DNA from: an uncultured Bacilli bacterium
Lineage (GTDB): Bacteria > Bacillota_I > Bacilli_A > RF39 > UBA660
Direction: 5' to 3'
DNA length: 64,000 nucleotides
NCBI GenBank assembly: GCA_949425635.1
Contig: CASPWD010000006.1
Location: forward strand, 62,001-126,000
The position numbers and the translations under genes are program-made. A model generated the notes under the pieces. The model was not told the origin of the DNA, searched no databases, and saw only the letters and a program-made list of their open reading frames with translations. Position 1 is the first letter of the stretch; every line of letters begins with the position of its first letter. Of the stretch, positions 14,809 to 23,546 are shown piece after piece.

Positions 14809-17748
14809 TTAATCTTCTAACTTAACACTAACCAGTTTTGAAACACCTGATTCTTGCATTGTAATTCCATACAATGCATCAGTATATTCCATTGTCCTTT
14901 TCTTATGTGTAATGATAATAAATTGACTTCTATCTTTACGTGAAAGTAAATAACTACCAAAAGCATCAACGTTAGCTTCATCTAATGCTGCTTCTACTTC
15001 GTCAAGAATTACAAATGGAACTGGTTTAACATTTAATATTGCAAATAACAATGATATGGCTGTTAAAGTTTTCTCTCCACCTGATAATAAAGCAATAGAA
15101 TTTAATTTTTTACCTGGAGGTAATGCTGATATTTCAATTCCTGTATTCAAAATATCATCTGGATTAGTAAGTTCAAGTACTCCTTCTCCACCCTTAAATA
15201 ACTTTTTAAATACTATTTTAAATTCTTCACTAATTTTTTCAAATGTTTCAACAAACTTCGTTTTCATCAGTTCATCCATTTCTGAGATTACATTTAATAA
15301 ACTAGTTACTGAACCCTCTAAATCATCTCTTTGTGTACTTAAGAAAGTATATCTTTCATTTAATCTTTCATATTCTGCAATACTTCCTGTATTTACTTCC
15401 CCTAAAGATCTAATTTTTGATTTTAAATTATTAACAGTTATTCTAGCTGTATCTTCATCAATATCTAATTCATATTCCATATGAGCTTTCTCATAAGTAA
15501 GACTATAATTTTCATTTAAAGATAACAATAAATTATCAAGTTTAACATCCATCTTACCTAACTTAATTTCTTCTAACTTAAGCTCATTTTGTTTACTAGT
15601 AATATTACTGTTCATTTCTCTATAAAGACGTTCTAAATTAGCTATTTCTGTACTCAAATCAGATTTCTCTTTCTTTAATTTTTCTAATTCCTTAGTCTCT
15701 TTATCCTTTAATGCACATTTTTCATAATACTCATTAACAATACTATCAAGTTCTTTATCTAAAGAATTAGCTGCTTTATTCTGAGTTCCTACAAGTTCAT
15801 TATTTCTAACTTCATAATTACTTCTTAAATTATTTAAATTACTACTTTTTAAATTTACCTGCTCAGTAAGCAAAATAATATCTCTTGCCAAATTTTCTAT
15901 TTCTGCTGAAGAAACATCAATATCTTTATTTATTTTATCAAGATCAATCTCTAAAGAACTTATCCTATTGCTCTTAGTATTAACCTCATTCTTTAAATTT
16001 TCAAGTTCATATTTTTCTTTTAGAACACTATTGCTATTTTTATTTGTTCCACCAGTAATTGCTCCACCAGCATATTGAACTTCACCATCTAAAGTAACTA
16101 TCTTATAACGATGTTCTACTAACTTACCAACTTTATTTAATGTATCAATATTATCAACAATTATTACATTACCAAGTTGATTCATAACTATATTTCTATA
16201 CCTATCATCATACTTAACTAAAGTATCTCCTGTACCAATAAAACCATCAATATCTCTTAACTTAGCCATATCTTCATACATAACATTACGTGACTTTATT
16301 ATTGATATTGGAAAAAATGTTGCTCTTCCTAACTTATTTTCCTTCAAATAGTTTATAGCTTCCTTAGCACTAACTTCATTATCTACAACAACGACATTCA
16401 TATTAGCACCTAAACTAGTTTCAATAGCAACTGTATACTTCTCAGGTACATCAATCAATTTACCTAAAACACCATGAATACCACTTAATCTTATATTATT
16501 TATAATATTCTTAACACTATAAGGTAACTTAGTATCATTACTAATATTATTATTTAGAATTTCTATTCTATTATTTAAATTCATTACCTCACGATTAATC
16601 ATATTTATTTCATTCAAAATACTATTTCTTTTATTTTTTTTATCTTGATTAACCTTAGACAATTCCATATTCTTTAACTGCTTAGTTGACAATTCTCTTT
16701 TTAATTCGTTAATCTCTATACTCAAAGTCTCTATATCATTATTTAATTTCAACACTTCTTCTTTTAATGAAATAATATTCTCTTGTAACTTAGCATCATC
16801 TACTTCATATTTTTGACGTTCCATAGTAATTTGTTTCTTACTTTGTAACTCAGCAATCTCTTGTGTTAGATTAAATACTCTTTCACTTCTAGACTCAATA
16901 TCACCATCTAGTTTTAAACTAGCTAGCTTTAATTCTTCTACCTTAGAACTATCTGTCGTATTAGACAAATTAAGCTTTTCTACTTCTTCAGTTAAATAAG
17001 TGACTCTATTCTTTACTTTGTTGTATTCCTCATTTAAATGTTCAATATCATTAGCTATTAAAGCAATCTCAATATTTTGTAATTCTTCTTTAAAATCCAA
17101 ATATTTACGGGCTTTCTCACTTTGTTCTTTTAAAGGAGTCAAAGTCGTTAAAAGTTCATCAATAAGTAAATTTACTCGAGCTAAATTTTCGTTAGTTTTA
17201 TCCAACTTTCTAAAAGATTCTTCTTTTCTCTTCTTATATTTTAAAACACCAGCAGCTTCTTCAAATATAACTCTTCTCTCATCTGGTTTACTATTTATTA
17301 TATCTGCAACTGCTCCTTGTGAGATGATATTAAATGACTCTCTACCAGCTCCACTATCTAAAAATAAATCAGTTATATCTTTTAGTCTAACCTTAGTATT
17401 GTTAATATAATATTCATTTTCTCCAGTTTTATAAACAACTCTTTTTATTTCAATTTCATTAAATTCACTATTTAAATAATGATCACTATTGTCAAATACT
17501 AAACTAACACTAGCTCTCTTAGCTTCTCCTCTTGATTTAGAACCAGCAAATATTACATCTACCATTGATGAGTCCCCACGTAATGCTTTTACTGACTGCT
17601 CACCCAATACCCATCTAACAGCATCAACAATATTACTTTTACCTGAACCATTTGGTCCTACTACACCAGTAATTCCTTTATTTATATCTAATTCTATCTT
17701 TTCGGCAAACGACTTAAAGCCATTCGCTCTAATACATTTTAAATACAT
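14809..17748 (-). CDS. smc: Chromosome segregation ATPase SMC, short-armed
   Basis: SMC is the core subunit of the bacterial condensin that compacts and segregates chromosomes with ScpA/ScpB. The N-terminal head has Walker A GPNGSGKS at 31-38. Coiled coil runs from about 170 to 400, a hinge with 'GVLGKLIDVPEKYTVAIE' sits at about 410-560, a second coil runs to about 820, and the C-terminal head has the signature LSGGE (888-892) and Walker B VILDE (913-917). All motifs are intact, but the protein is 979 residues against about 1,180 for B. subtilis SMC, so each arm appears roughly 100 residues shorter. It follows rnc with 11 bases between, the same order as in Bacillus; the usual downstream ftsY is absent here. 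Confidence 0.95.
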   Translation of the reverse strand: MYLKCIRANGFKSFAEKIELDINKGITGVVGPNGSGKSNIVDAVRWVLGEQSVKALRGDSSMVDVIFAGSKSRGEAKRASVSLVFDNSDHYLNSEFNEIEIKRVVYKTGENEYYINNTKVRLKDITDLFLDSGAGRESFNIISQGAVADIINSKPDERRVIFEEAAGVLKYKKRKEESFRKLDKTNENLARVNLLIDELLTTLTPLKEQSEKARKYLDFKEELQNIEIALIANDIEHLNEEYNKVKNRVTYLTEEVEKLNLSNTTDSSKVEELKLASLKLDGDIESRSERVFNLTQEIAELQSKKQITMERQKYEVDDAKLQENIISLKEEVLKLNNDIETLSIEINELKRELSTKQLKNMELSKVNQDKKNKRNSILNEINMINREVMNLNNRIEILNNNISNDTKLPYSVKNIINNIRLSGIHGVLGKLIDVPEKYTVAIETSLGANMNVVVVDNEVSAKEAINYLKENKLGRATFFPISIIKSRNVMYEDMAKLRDIDGFIGTGDTLVKYDDRYRNIVMNQLGNVIIVDNIDTLNKVGKLVEHRYKIVTLDGEVQYAGGAITGGTNKNSNSVLKEKYELENLKNEVNTKSNRISSLEIDLDKINKDIDVSSAEIENLARDIILLTEQVNLKSSNLNNLRSNYEVRNNELVGTQNKAANSLDKELDSIVNEYYEKCALKDKETKELEKLKKEKSDLSTEIANLERLYREMNSNITSKQNELKLEEIKLGKMDVKLDNLLLSLNENYSLTYEKAHMEYELDIDEDTARITVNNLKSKIRSLGEVNTGSIAEYERLNERYTFLSTQRDDLEGSVTSLLNVISEMDELMKTKFVETFEKISEEFKIVFKKLFKGGEGVLELTNPDDILNTGIEISALPPGKKLNSIALLSGGEKTLTAISLLFAILNVKPVPFVILDEVEAALDEANVDAFGSYLLSRKDRSQFIIITHKKRTMEYTDALYGITMQESGVSKLVSVKLED

Positions 17749-17759
17749 ATAATCACTTC

Positions 17760-18410
17760 CTAAATGCTAGCTTGTTTATTATAAGCATCCATCGCAGCCA
17801 TTTGCTCAGCTTCTTTTTTAGACTTACCCTTACCTCTACCATAAACAATATCGCCAATAACGACTTCAACTTCAAATAATTTATCATGTGCTGGACCTGA
17901 TTCACCAACTAAACGATATTCTAAAGATTCTTTAGTTGTCTGAACCAACTCTTGTAATTTACTTTTATAATCACCTAAAAAAACATTATGATTTTTAATA
18001 CAAGGTATAACAACACTATCAAATAATACCTTAGCTTTTTCTATACCTTGATCTAAATAAATACATCCCATAATACTTTCAAAAATATCTGCTACGATTG
18101 TATCATTTATATTATTTATCTGACCATGTCCTACTCTAATATAAGGCTTAAATCCAACTTCCTCTGCATATTTAGCACAAGCAGACTCACAAACATAAGA
18201 AGCTCTTGTCTTACTCATTTGACCTTCTGATTCATCTAAATTATTATATAAGTAATCACTAATTAAAATTTGTAAAACAGCATCTCCTAAAAATTCTAAT
18301 CTTTCATAATTCTTTACTTTATGTTCATTAGAATAGGAAGAATGCGTCAAAGCTTGTAAAAGCAATTGTTTATCATTTATTATAATTCCGAATTTTTCTA
18401 AAAAGTTCAT
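17760..18410 (-). CDS. rnc: Ribonuclease III
   Basis: RNase III cleaves double-stranded RNA and matures rRNA precursors. The protein is 216 residues. The endonuclease domain carries the signature ERLEFLGD (36-43) with its catalytic Glu/Asp, and VADIFESIMG with the second acidic pair. The C-terminal double-stranded RNA-binding domain (about 148-214) ends with GKGKSKKEAEQMAA, typical of the motif's last helix. It is the first gene of rnc-smc, with an extended -10 promoter TGGTATAAT at 18444-18449. Like most Firmicutes homologues it is slightly shorter than the B. subtilis protein. Confidence 0.96.
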   Translation of the reverse strand: MNFLEKFGIIINDKQLLLQALTHSSYSNEHKVKNYERLEFLGDAVLQILISDYLYNNLDESEGQMSKTRASYVCESACAKYAEEVGFKPYIRVGHGQINNINDTIVADIFESIMGCIYLDQGIEKAKVLFDSVVIPCIKNHNVFLGDYKSKLQELVQTTKESLEYRLVGESGPAHDKLFEVEVVIGDIVYGRGKGKSKKEAEQMAAMDAYNKQASI

Positions 18411-18443
18411 AATATCACTTATCCAATCTATTCGACCATTTCA

Positions 18444-18449
18444 ATTATA
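18444..18449 (-). promoter_or_regulatory. rnc-smc promoter
   Basis: On the minus strand TGGTATAAT, an extended -10, 33 bases before the rnc start. Confidence 0.65.
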
Positions 18450-18505
18450 CCATGGAATCCCCTATTTACTAAGTGTATTTTTTCTATTGACATAATTTAT
18501 TAGTT

Positions 18506-18534
18506 AAAAAAAGTGATAGTTGTAAAAACCATCA
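18506..18534 (-). terminator. Terminator of the 18551-19777 gene
   Basis: On the minus strand TGATGGT...ACTATCA (one wobble) is followed by CACT7. Confidence 0.65.
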
Positions 18535-18550
18535 TCTATTTTTTTATAAA

Positions 18551-19777
18551 TTATCTTAAAAATCTTATTTTTCTAAATGACTTATTAGCTATTATAATTG
18601 CACCAAGTCCCATTATTAATAAACAAATAATTGAAATATTATTTACTAAAAACGCAGCTGTTTCAGGATTTTCTATTTCTTCAGGAGGATTATCTTCTGG
18701 AATTTCAACTTCCTCTATAGGAAAGGAATATACTGAGACATTCGTAAGAATATCACAACCATCATTATAATAGTATTTATTTTCTTCACAAACTCCATCA
18801 TAAACTTGAGTTGATATTACAAAAGCATCTTCAGTTGCATTTAAATAATTTACAATTTTATCAACAGCAATAGTCTTTATATAGTTTCCTTCTAAATCAT
18901 AAATCAAAATATCACTTACCATGGCACCAGGTTTTTCCATAATAGAATCTGGATACTTAGCAGCAACTGTTATTACATAATTTTCTACAACCCTAGACAT
19001 ATAAAATTCGTAATAATCTTCATTTACAATATTTTTATTAAATATTTCTTCCCCATTAGAATCGGTTTTAATAATCGTTAAACTAGCATGTCTAATTTCA
19101 TCAGTTTTAGTTCCAGTTAAACCAGAAATAACCTGTATTAATCCACTTTCATCCTTGTAAGATACTGATACTGGAGGATAACGTCCTATATCACGAAAAT
19201 ATTCATTCTCATATTTCTTATATTCACTTTCATTTTTGTTCTCTGAAGCAATAATAGAAGATTCTTTCAAATCATAATCAATAGCATAGATCACACCATC
19301 ATACCAATTATAATCTTCATCATATAATAATATTTTATCTTTATCAAAACCTATATTTTTTGTTCCATGAGCTCCACTAATAGGTAAAAAAGTTTCTATT
19401 TCTAAACTAGCCACTTGATTAAGTTTACGATCTAACTTATAAAGATAACTATCTGTAGATACATACAAGAAATTATCATGTTCTTCCATATAATAAATAA
19501 CTCCTGAATTTTCTAATTCTGTTTTATTTATTAACTTACCATCCATATCATAATAATATAAAGCGTATGAATTGCTTTTTACTTTAACAGCTGTTACTAC
19601 TCCATCACCAAAAAAAGCTGGACGTCCATTACTTGAATAGCTCGACAAATAACCTGCCACTTCAGATGTAGTAAACCTTTTTATAAATATATCTTCTATT
19701 TCAGTAGCTCTAACAATATTTAAGCCACACATAAACACACAAAAAAATAAACTCAATGCTACAAATATTTTTTTCAT
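18551..19777 (-). CDS. Surface protein with signal peptide and NPETA sorting-like C-terminus
   Basis: The protein is 408 residues from ATG 19777, chosen because GAGGT lies 9 bases upstream; an in-frame GTG 15 bases earlier would place the site inside the gene. A cleavable signal peptide (MKKIFVALSL...RATE) is followed by a long domain with repeated short strands (YYDMDGKL, YLYKLDRKL, AIDYDLKE) suggestive of a beta-propeller. A proline/glutamate spacer comes next, and then NPETA, a membrane helix and a basic end KSFRKIRFLR. That tail has the order of a sortase signal with a non-standard NPxTA motif. The protein is probably wall or membrane attached; its ligand is unknown. Confidence 0.75.
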   Translation of the reverse strand: MKKIFVALSLFFCVFMCGLNIVRATEIEDIFIKRFTTSEVAGYLSSYSSNGRPAFFGDGVVTAVKVKSNSYALYYYDMDGKLINKTELENSGVIYYMEEHDNFLYVSTDSYLYKLDRKLNQVASLEIETFLPISGAHGTKNIGFDKDKILLYDEDYNWYDGVIYAIDYDLKESSIIASENKNESEYKKYENEYFRDIGRYPPVSVSYKDESGLIQVISGLTGTKTDEIRHASLTIIKTDSNGEEIFNKNIVNEDYYEFYMSRVVENYVITVAAKYPDSIMEKPGAMVSDILIYDLEGNYIKTIAVDKIVNYLNATEDAFVISTQVYDGVCEENKYYYNDGCDILTNVSVYSFPIEEVEIPEDNPPEEIENPETAAFLVNNISIICLLIMGLGAIIIANKSFRKIRFLR

Positions 19778-19805
19778 TTTACAATACCTCACTTATTATA
19801 CAATT

Positions 19806-19811
19806 AGTATA
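19806..19811 (-). promoter_or_regulatory. Promoter of the 18551-19777 gene
   Basis: On the minus strand TGTTATACT, an extended -10, about 30 bases before the start. Confidence 0.6.
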
Positions 19812-19862
19812 ACACATTTTGTATTTATATTATAGTAATTATTTCAAAGATAATTATGAAAA

Positions 19863-20870
19863 CTATTTTTTCTTAAATAAAAAATTATAGATTTTCTTTA
19901 TTCCTTTATCATAATAATAAATATCTAAATATAAAAAATAAGAGGATTTCATAACAAAATGCCTTATTTTTTCTTTTGTTGTAAAAGGGTAATAAATTTT
20001 GGATACATTTCTTTTCTTTAATTCCAAAAGAAAATTTTTTTGTTCTTTTCTAGGCAAAGTTCTAGCTTTATAAAATAAAGCATTAGTTAAAAACAATGCT
20101 AAATCATGATGAATATTTATATCAATAAAGAACTCTTTGGTATTATCAACTAAAAAATCATAATGATACAATAAATCATTTGCATTTTTTATTATTCTCT
20201 TCGTATTACAATGTCTCATAATAGAATCTGATTTTTGATGATAATAATATCCAATTTTAGAGATAGAAGATATAGTTTTTGCTTTTAAAATTATCAGAGG
20301 TGTTAAACCAAAATCTTCATGATTTCTATACTCTGAATACTTAAAATTATGTGCCTTAAAATACGATTTTTTATATGCATAAATGCAAGGAGATTCTAAA
20401 ACATTATAATTTCTATATAAAATAGAAAAGGCTTTAGTACCTATCTCATTATGAAATTCCACCAAATTTACTGGAACATTTAATTTATTACCAAATTCGT
20501 CTACATGTTGAATTCCATAATGAACTAAATCGGGTTCTTTATCTTCAACTATCAGTTTCTCCATATAATTTAATAAATTAGAATTAATAGTATCATCACT
20601 ATCAACAAAAATAAAATAATCCCCACTCGCTCTCTCAATTAATTCATTTCGAGTTATTGATATTTGCATATTTCGTTCATGTTTAAAATAAAATATTTTC
20701 GCCGAGTACTTTCTTGCCCAATCTTCAATAAACATGCTTGTTTTATCTGTAGACGCATCATCAATTATAATTATTTCAAAATTGCGATAGTTTTGCTTAA
20801 TAACACTTTCTATACATTTATTTATATAATTTTCGACATTATATGCTGGTATTAAAATACTAAATTTCAT
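19863..20870 (-). CDS. Family 2 glycosyltransferase
   Basis: The protein is 335 residues from ATG 20870, which follows AGAGGT and comes one base after the ABC exporter's stop; a longer start would overlap that gene. GT-A fold marks: FSILIPAYN at the N-terminus, IIIDDAS (nucleotide-binding Asp), and FVDSDD (the DxD metal/sugar site). The C-terminal third is basic and Tyr/Phe-rich. It is the last gene of the polysaccharide cluster and probably adds one sugar to a lipid-linked glycan on the cytoplasmic face. Donor and acceptor sugars cannot be read. Confidence 0.88.
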   Translation of the reverse strand: MKFSILIPAYNVENYINKCIESVIKQNYRNFEIIIIDDASTDKTSMFIEDWARKYSAKIFYFKHERNMQISITRNELIERASGDYFIFVDSDDTINSNLLNYMEKLIVEDKEPDLVHYGIQHVDEFGNKLNVPVNLVEFHNEIGTKAFSILYRNYNVLESPCIYAYKKSYFKAHNFKYSEYRNHEDFGLTPLIILKAKTISSISKIGYYYHQKSDSIMRHCNTKRIIKNANDLLYHYDFLVDNTKEFFIDINIHHDLALFLTNALFYKARTLPRKEQKNFLLELKKRNVSKIYYPFTTKEKIRHFVMKSSYFLYLDIYYYDKGIKKIYNFLFKKK

Positions 20871-20871
20871 A

Positions 20872-22596
20872 TTACTTACCTCTATTTTCATCAATATAAA
20901 GTTTTTTATATATTCTACTATTTTTTAATAGATAATTATGATCACCAATATCTTCTATTTTATGATTTTTATTTAATACAATAATTTTATTAAAATCTTT
21001 AAATATTCTAGAATTATGACTTACAACTATTATAGTATGTTCACCTTCAAGTTTATTAATCAATTTTAAAATCAAACTTTCAAGATTGGTATCTAAAGAA
21101 CTTGTTACCTCATCAAATAATATAATTTTAGTATTTAATATTAACGTTCTAGCAATTGCGATTCTTTGTCTTTGACCTCCACTTAGATTATACCCACCTG
21201 AACCAATAATAGTATCATATTGATTAGGTAACGACATTATAAAGTCGTGAATTCCTACCATTTTACAAACTTTAATAATATCTTTTTCTTTTATGTCTTT
21301 TCTTAAAAGATAAAAATTATCTTTTATACTCATATCAAATAAATAATAATATTGTGAAATAATAGATATATTCTGGCGAATAAAATCCTCTGAAATTTCA
21401 TTAATATCTTTATCATCAATAAATATTGTATTATTTTCAACATTATACATTTTAGTAATTAGATTTAATATAGTTGTTTTTCCCGAACCACTTTCACCAA
21501 CTATAAGAACTTTTTGATTTGAATTTATTAAGAAACTACATTCTTTTAGTACGCATACACTATCATATGAAAAATTAAGATTTTTAAATTCTATTTTCCC
21601 TAAACATTTTGGTAAGTCATTTTCATTATAATTATTATCTTTTACAGATATTAGTTCTAGAATTCTATTACATGATAAGTTGAAATCAGATAGTTTATTT
21701 AAAAATACTGCTACATTATCAGAAATAGAAAATATATATCTTTTATATAAAAATATTCCTAATACATCATCTGCTTTTATTGTTCCAGTTTTATAATAAA
21801 ACATTACTAGAAATAATATTATTATTGTTCCTACCCATTCTATTACCAAAGACAATTTATCATATAAGGTATATGAGTAATCAGCTTTTTCATTTAAACT
21901 TTCAATACTTTTAAAAAATTTATTATTTTTTTCACTTATAGATTCTTTCATATTTAATTGTTTTACATCTTTTATTCCATTAAATATTTCAGACATTTCT
22001 TCATTTATTTTTTCTTGTTCTAAATATACTTCTTTTTTATATTTTATTCGTTTATTTATACCATATTGTTTTAAACATATAATTAAAAAAGTAAATATTA
22101 TATAAGTAAGTCCAATATACATATTAATATATAATACTAGGAATATTGCACCAATATTTGTTGTAAGTATCATTAAGCTATTTTTTATTTCTTCTATATT
22201 AATAGCTATCTTTTCTGGATCATTATTGATTCTCTGAATATATTTGCCTTTTCCGTCTTGGGAGAACCTTTTTATATCAAAATTTAATATTTTTTTTGCT
22301 ATACTTGATTTCAAAGAAAATATAAAATTCTTTCTTATTTTATAAAAAATCTTATTGCTTAATAAATTTATTAACAAATTTATTAATTTTATTGTGCCCA
22401 TAATTAATAAAACAAAAATAGTTTTTTTATAATCCAATTCTATTATAGAATAAACTATTTTTGAAATAAGGGCTGGTGAAAAAATTGATATAAAAGTCAT
22501 AAATAAACATAAAAAAGTAAATAATAAAATGGCATTTTTATCATCTTTGTATGCAAATTTTAGTTTTTTTAAAATTCTTATTCCTTCTTTTACCAT
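20872..22596 (-). CDS. ABC exporter (membrane and ATPase domains fused)
   Basis: The protein is 574 residues, a half-transporter: about six membrane helices in the first 300 residues, then an ATPase domain with Walker A GESGSGKTT, signature LSGGQRQR and Walker B 'KIILFDEVTSS'. It lies within the glycosyltransferase cluster, and no Wzx-type flippase is present in the window. Export or flipping of a lipid-linked oligosaccharide (PglK-like) is the most economical role (inference); drug or peptide export is the alternative. Shine-Dalgarno AAGGAGTATAT. Confidence 0.88.
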   Translation of the reverse strand: MVKEGIRILKKLKFAYKDDKNAILLFTFLCLFMTFISIFSPALISKIVYSIIELDYKKTIFVLLIMGTIKLINLLINLLSNKIFYKIRKNFIFSLKSSIAKKILNFDIKRFSQDGKGKYIQRINNDPEKIAINIEEIKNSLMILTTNIGAIFLVLYINMYIGLTYIIFTFLIICLKQYGINKRIKYKKEVYLEQEKINEEMSEIFNGIKDVKQLNMKESISEKNNKFFKSIESLNEKADYSYTLYDKLSLVIEWVGTIIILFLVMFYYKTGTIKADDVLGIFLYKRYIFSISDNVAVFLNKLSDFNLSCNRILELISVKDNNYNENDLPKCLGKIEFKNLNFSYDSVCVLKECSFLINSNQKVLIVGESGSGKTTILNLITKMYNVENNTIFIDDKDINEISEDFIRQNISIISQYYYLFDMSIKDNFYLLRKDIKEKDIIKVCKMVGIHDFIMSLPNQYDTIIGSGGYNLSGGQRQRIAIARTLILNTKIILFDEVTSSLDTNLESLILKLINKLEGEHTIIVVSHNSRIFKDFNKIIVLNKNHKIEDIGDHNYLLKNSRIYKKLYIDENRGK

Positions 22597-22619
22597 ATAT
22601 ACTCCTTATTTTTATATTA

Positions 22620-23546
22620 TTAAATATATTTGTATTGTTTCTTAATTAGTGAGATTCTAGCAAACATATTTGGATAGTTTATAAACAATCGATATTTTAG
22701 TTTTCTTTTAAAATTAAACTTATAATTATAGTTGTAATTTTTTATAAATAGTTTATAAATTTTTTTTGATTCATTTACCTTTTTATACTTTGTAAAGACA
22801 CAATACAAATATATTATTTCATCAAGTTTAGCTCTATAATTTAATAATTGAAAGTGTTCATCTTTTATAATTTTAGCCCTTTCATCAAATACGTCTATGA
22901 TATTTATTCTATCCTTAGTTATATATCTTTGTCTACTATTTTTACGAATCCTATAATGATATAATTTATTCTCTATAGTTATGATTTTATTGGAATTTAA
23001 TATTATTTTATGAATGATATATTCATCTTCATTACATTTGTTTTCAAAAATTATATTTTTAAAAATACTTTTTCTATAGAGTTTATTAACTATTATTGAT
23101 GTTCTTAACCCATTATTACTATAGAGTCTATAGAGAATATCTTTCTTATCGTAAATATTACTTTCATTATTCAGTTTAATTTTTTTAGGGGATTGAATAA
23201 AATAATCAAAGTCACATTCTACGTATGAGATATCTTCCGAAAAATATTGTATCATTTGACTAAGATAATTCTTTTCTATTATATCATCTGAATCAATAAA
23301 ACATATAAACTCGCCTTTTGAGTTTCTGACACCTACATTTCTAGCATTAGCTACTCCTTTATGATGAAGTTTTATAACTTTAATTCTTTTATCCTTATAC
23401 TCTTTACATATATCTAAACTATTATCACTAGATCCATCATCTATTAATAATAACTCAAAATTTTCATAACATTGATTAAGAATAGAATCAATACAGTCTC
23501 TTAAATATTTTGAAGAATTATAAACAGGAACAATTACACTAATCAC
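22620..23546 (-). CDS. Family 2 glycosyltransferase
   Basis: The protein is 308 residues. The GTG start at 23546 follows AAGGAGG and overlaps the end of the upstream gene by 8 bases. GT-A marks: ISVIVPVYNSSKYL, LLIDDGSSDNS and CFIDSDD. The C-terminal part is very basic (repeated Lys/Arg/Tyr), suiting attachment to the inner membrane face. The specificity is unknown. The codon use is even more AT-rich than in the flanking genes, as throughout this cluster. Confidence 0.88.
   Translation of the reverse strand: MISVIVPVYNSSKYLRDCIDSILNQCYENFELLLIDDGSSDNSLDICKEYKDKRIKVIKLHHKGVANARNVGVRNSKGEFICFIDSDDIIEKNYLSQMIQYFSEDISYVECDFDYFIQSPKKIKLNNESNIYDKKDILYRLYSNNGLRTSIIVNKLYRKSIFKNIIFENKCNEDEYIIHKIILNSNKIITIENKLYHYRIRKNSRQRYITKDRINIIDVFDERAKIIKDEHFQLLNYRAKLDEIIYLYCVFTKYKKVNESKKIYKLFIKNYNYNYKFNFKRKLKYRLFINYPNMFARISLIKKQYKYI

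Noticed and set aside
14809-17752. Plus-strand open frames across smc (for example 15056-15484, 17000-17410)
   Set aside because: They are antisense shadows with typical phenylalanine/serine bias and no start signals.
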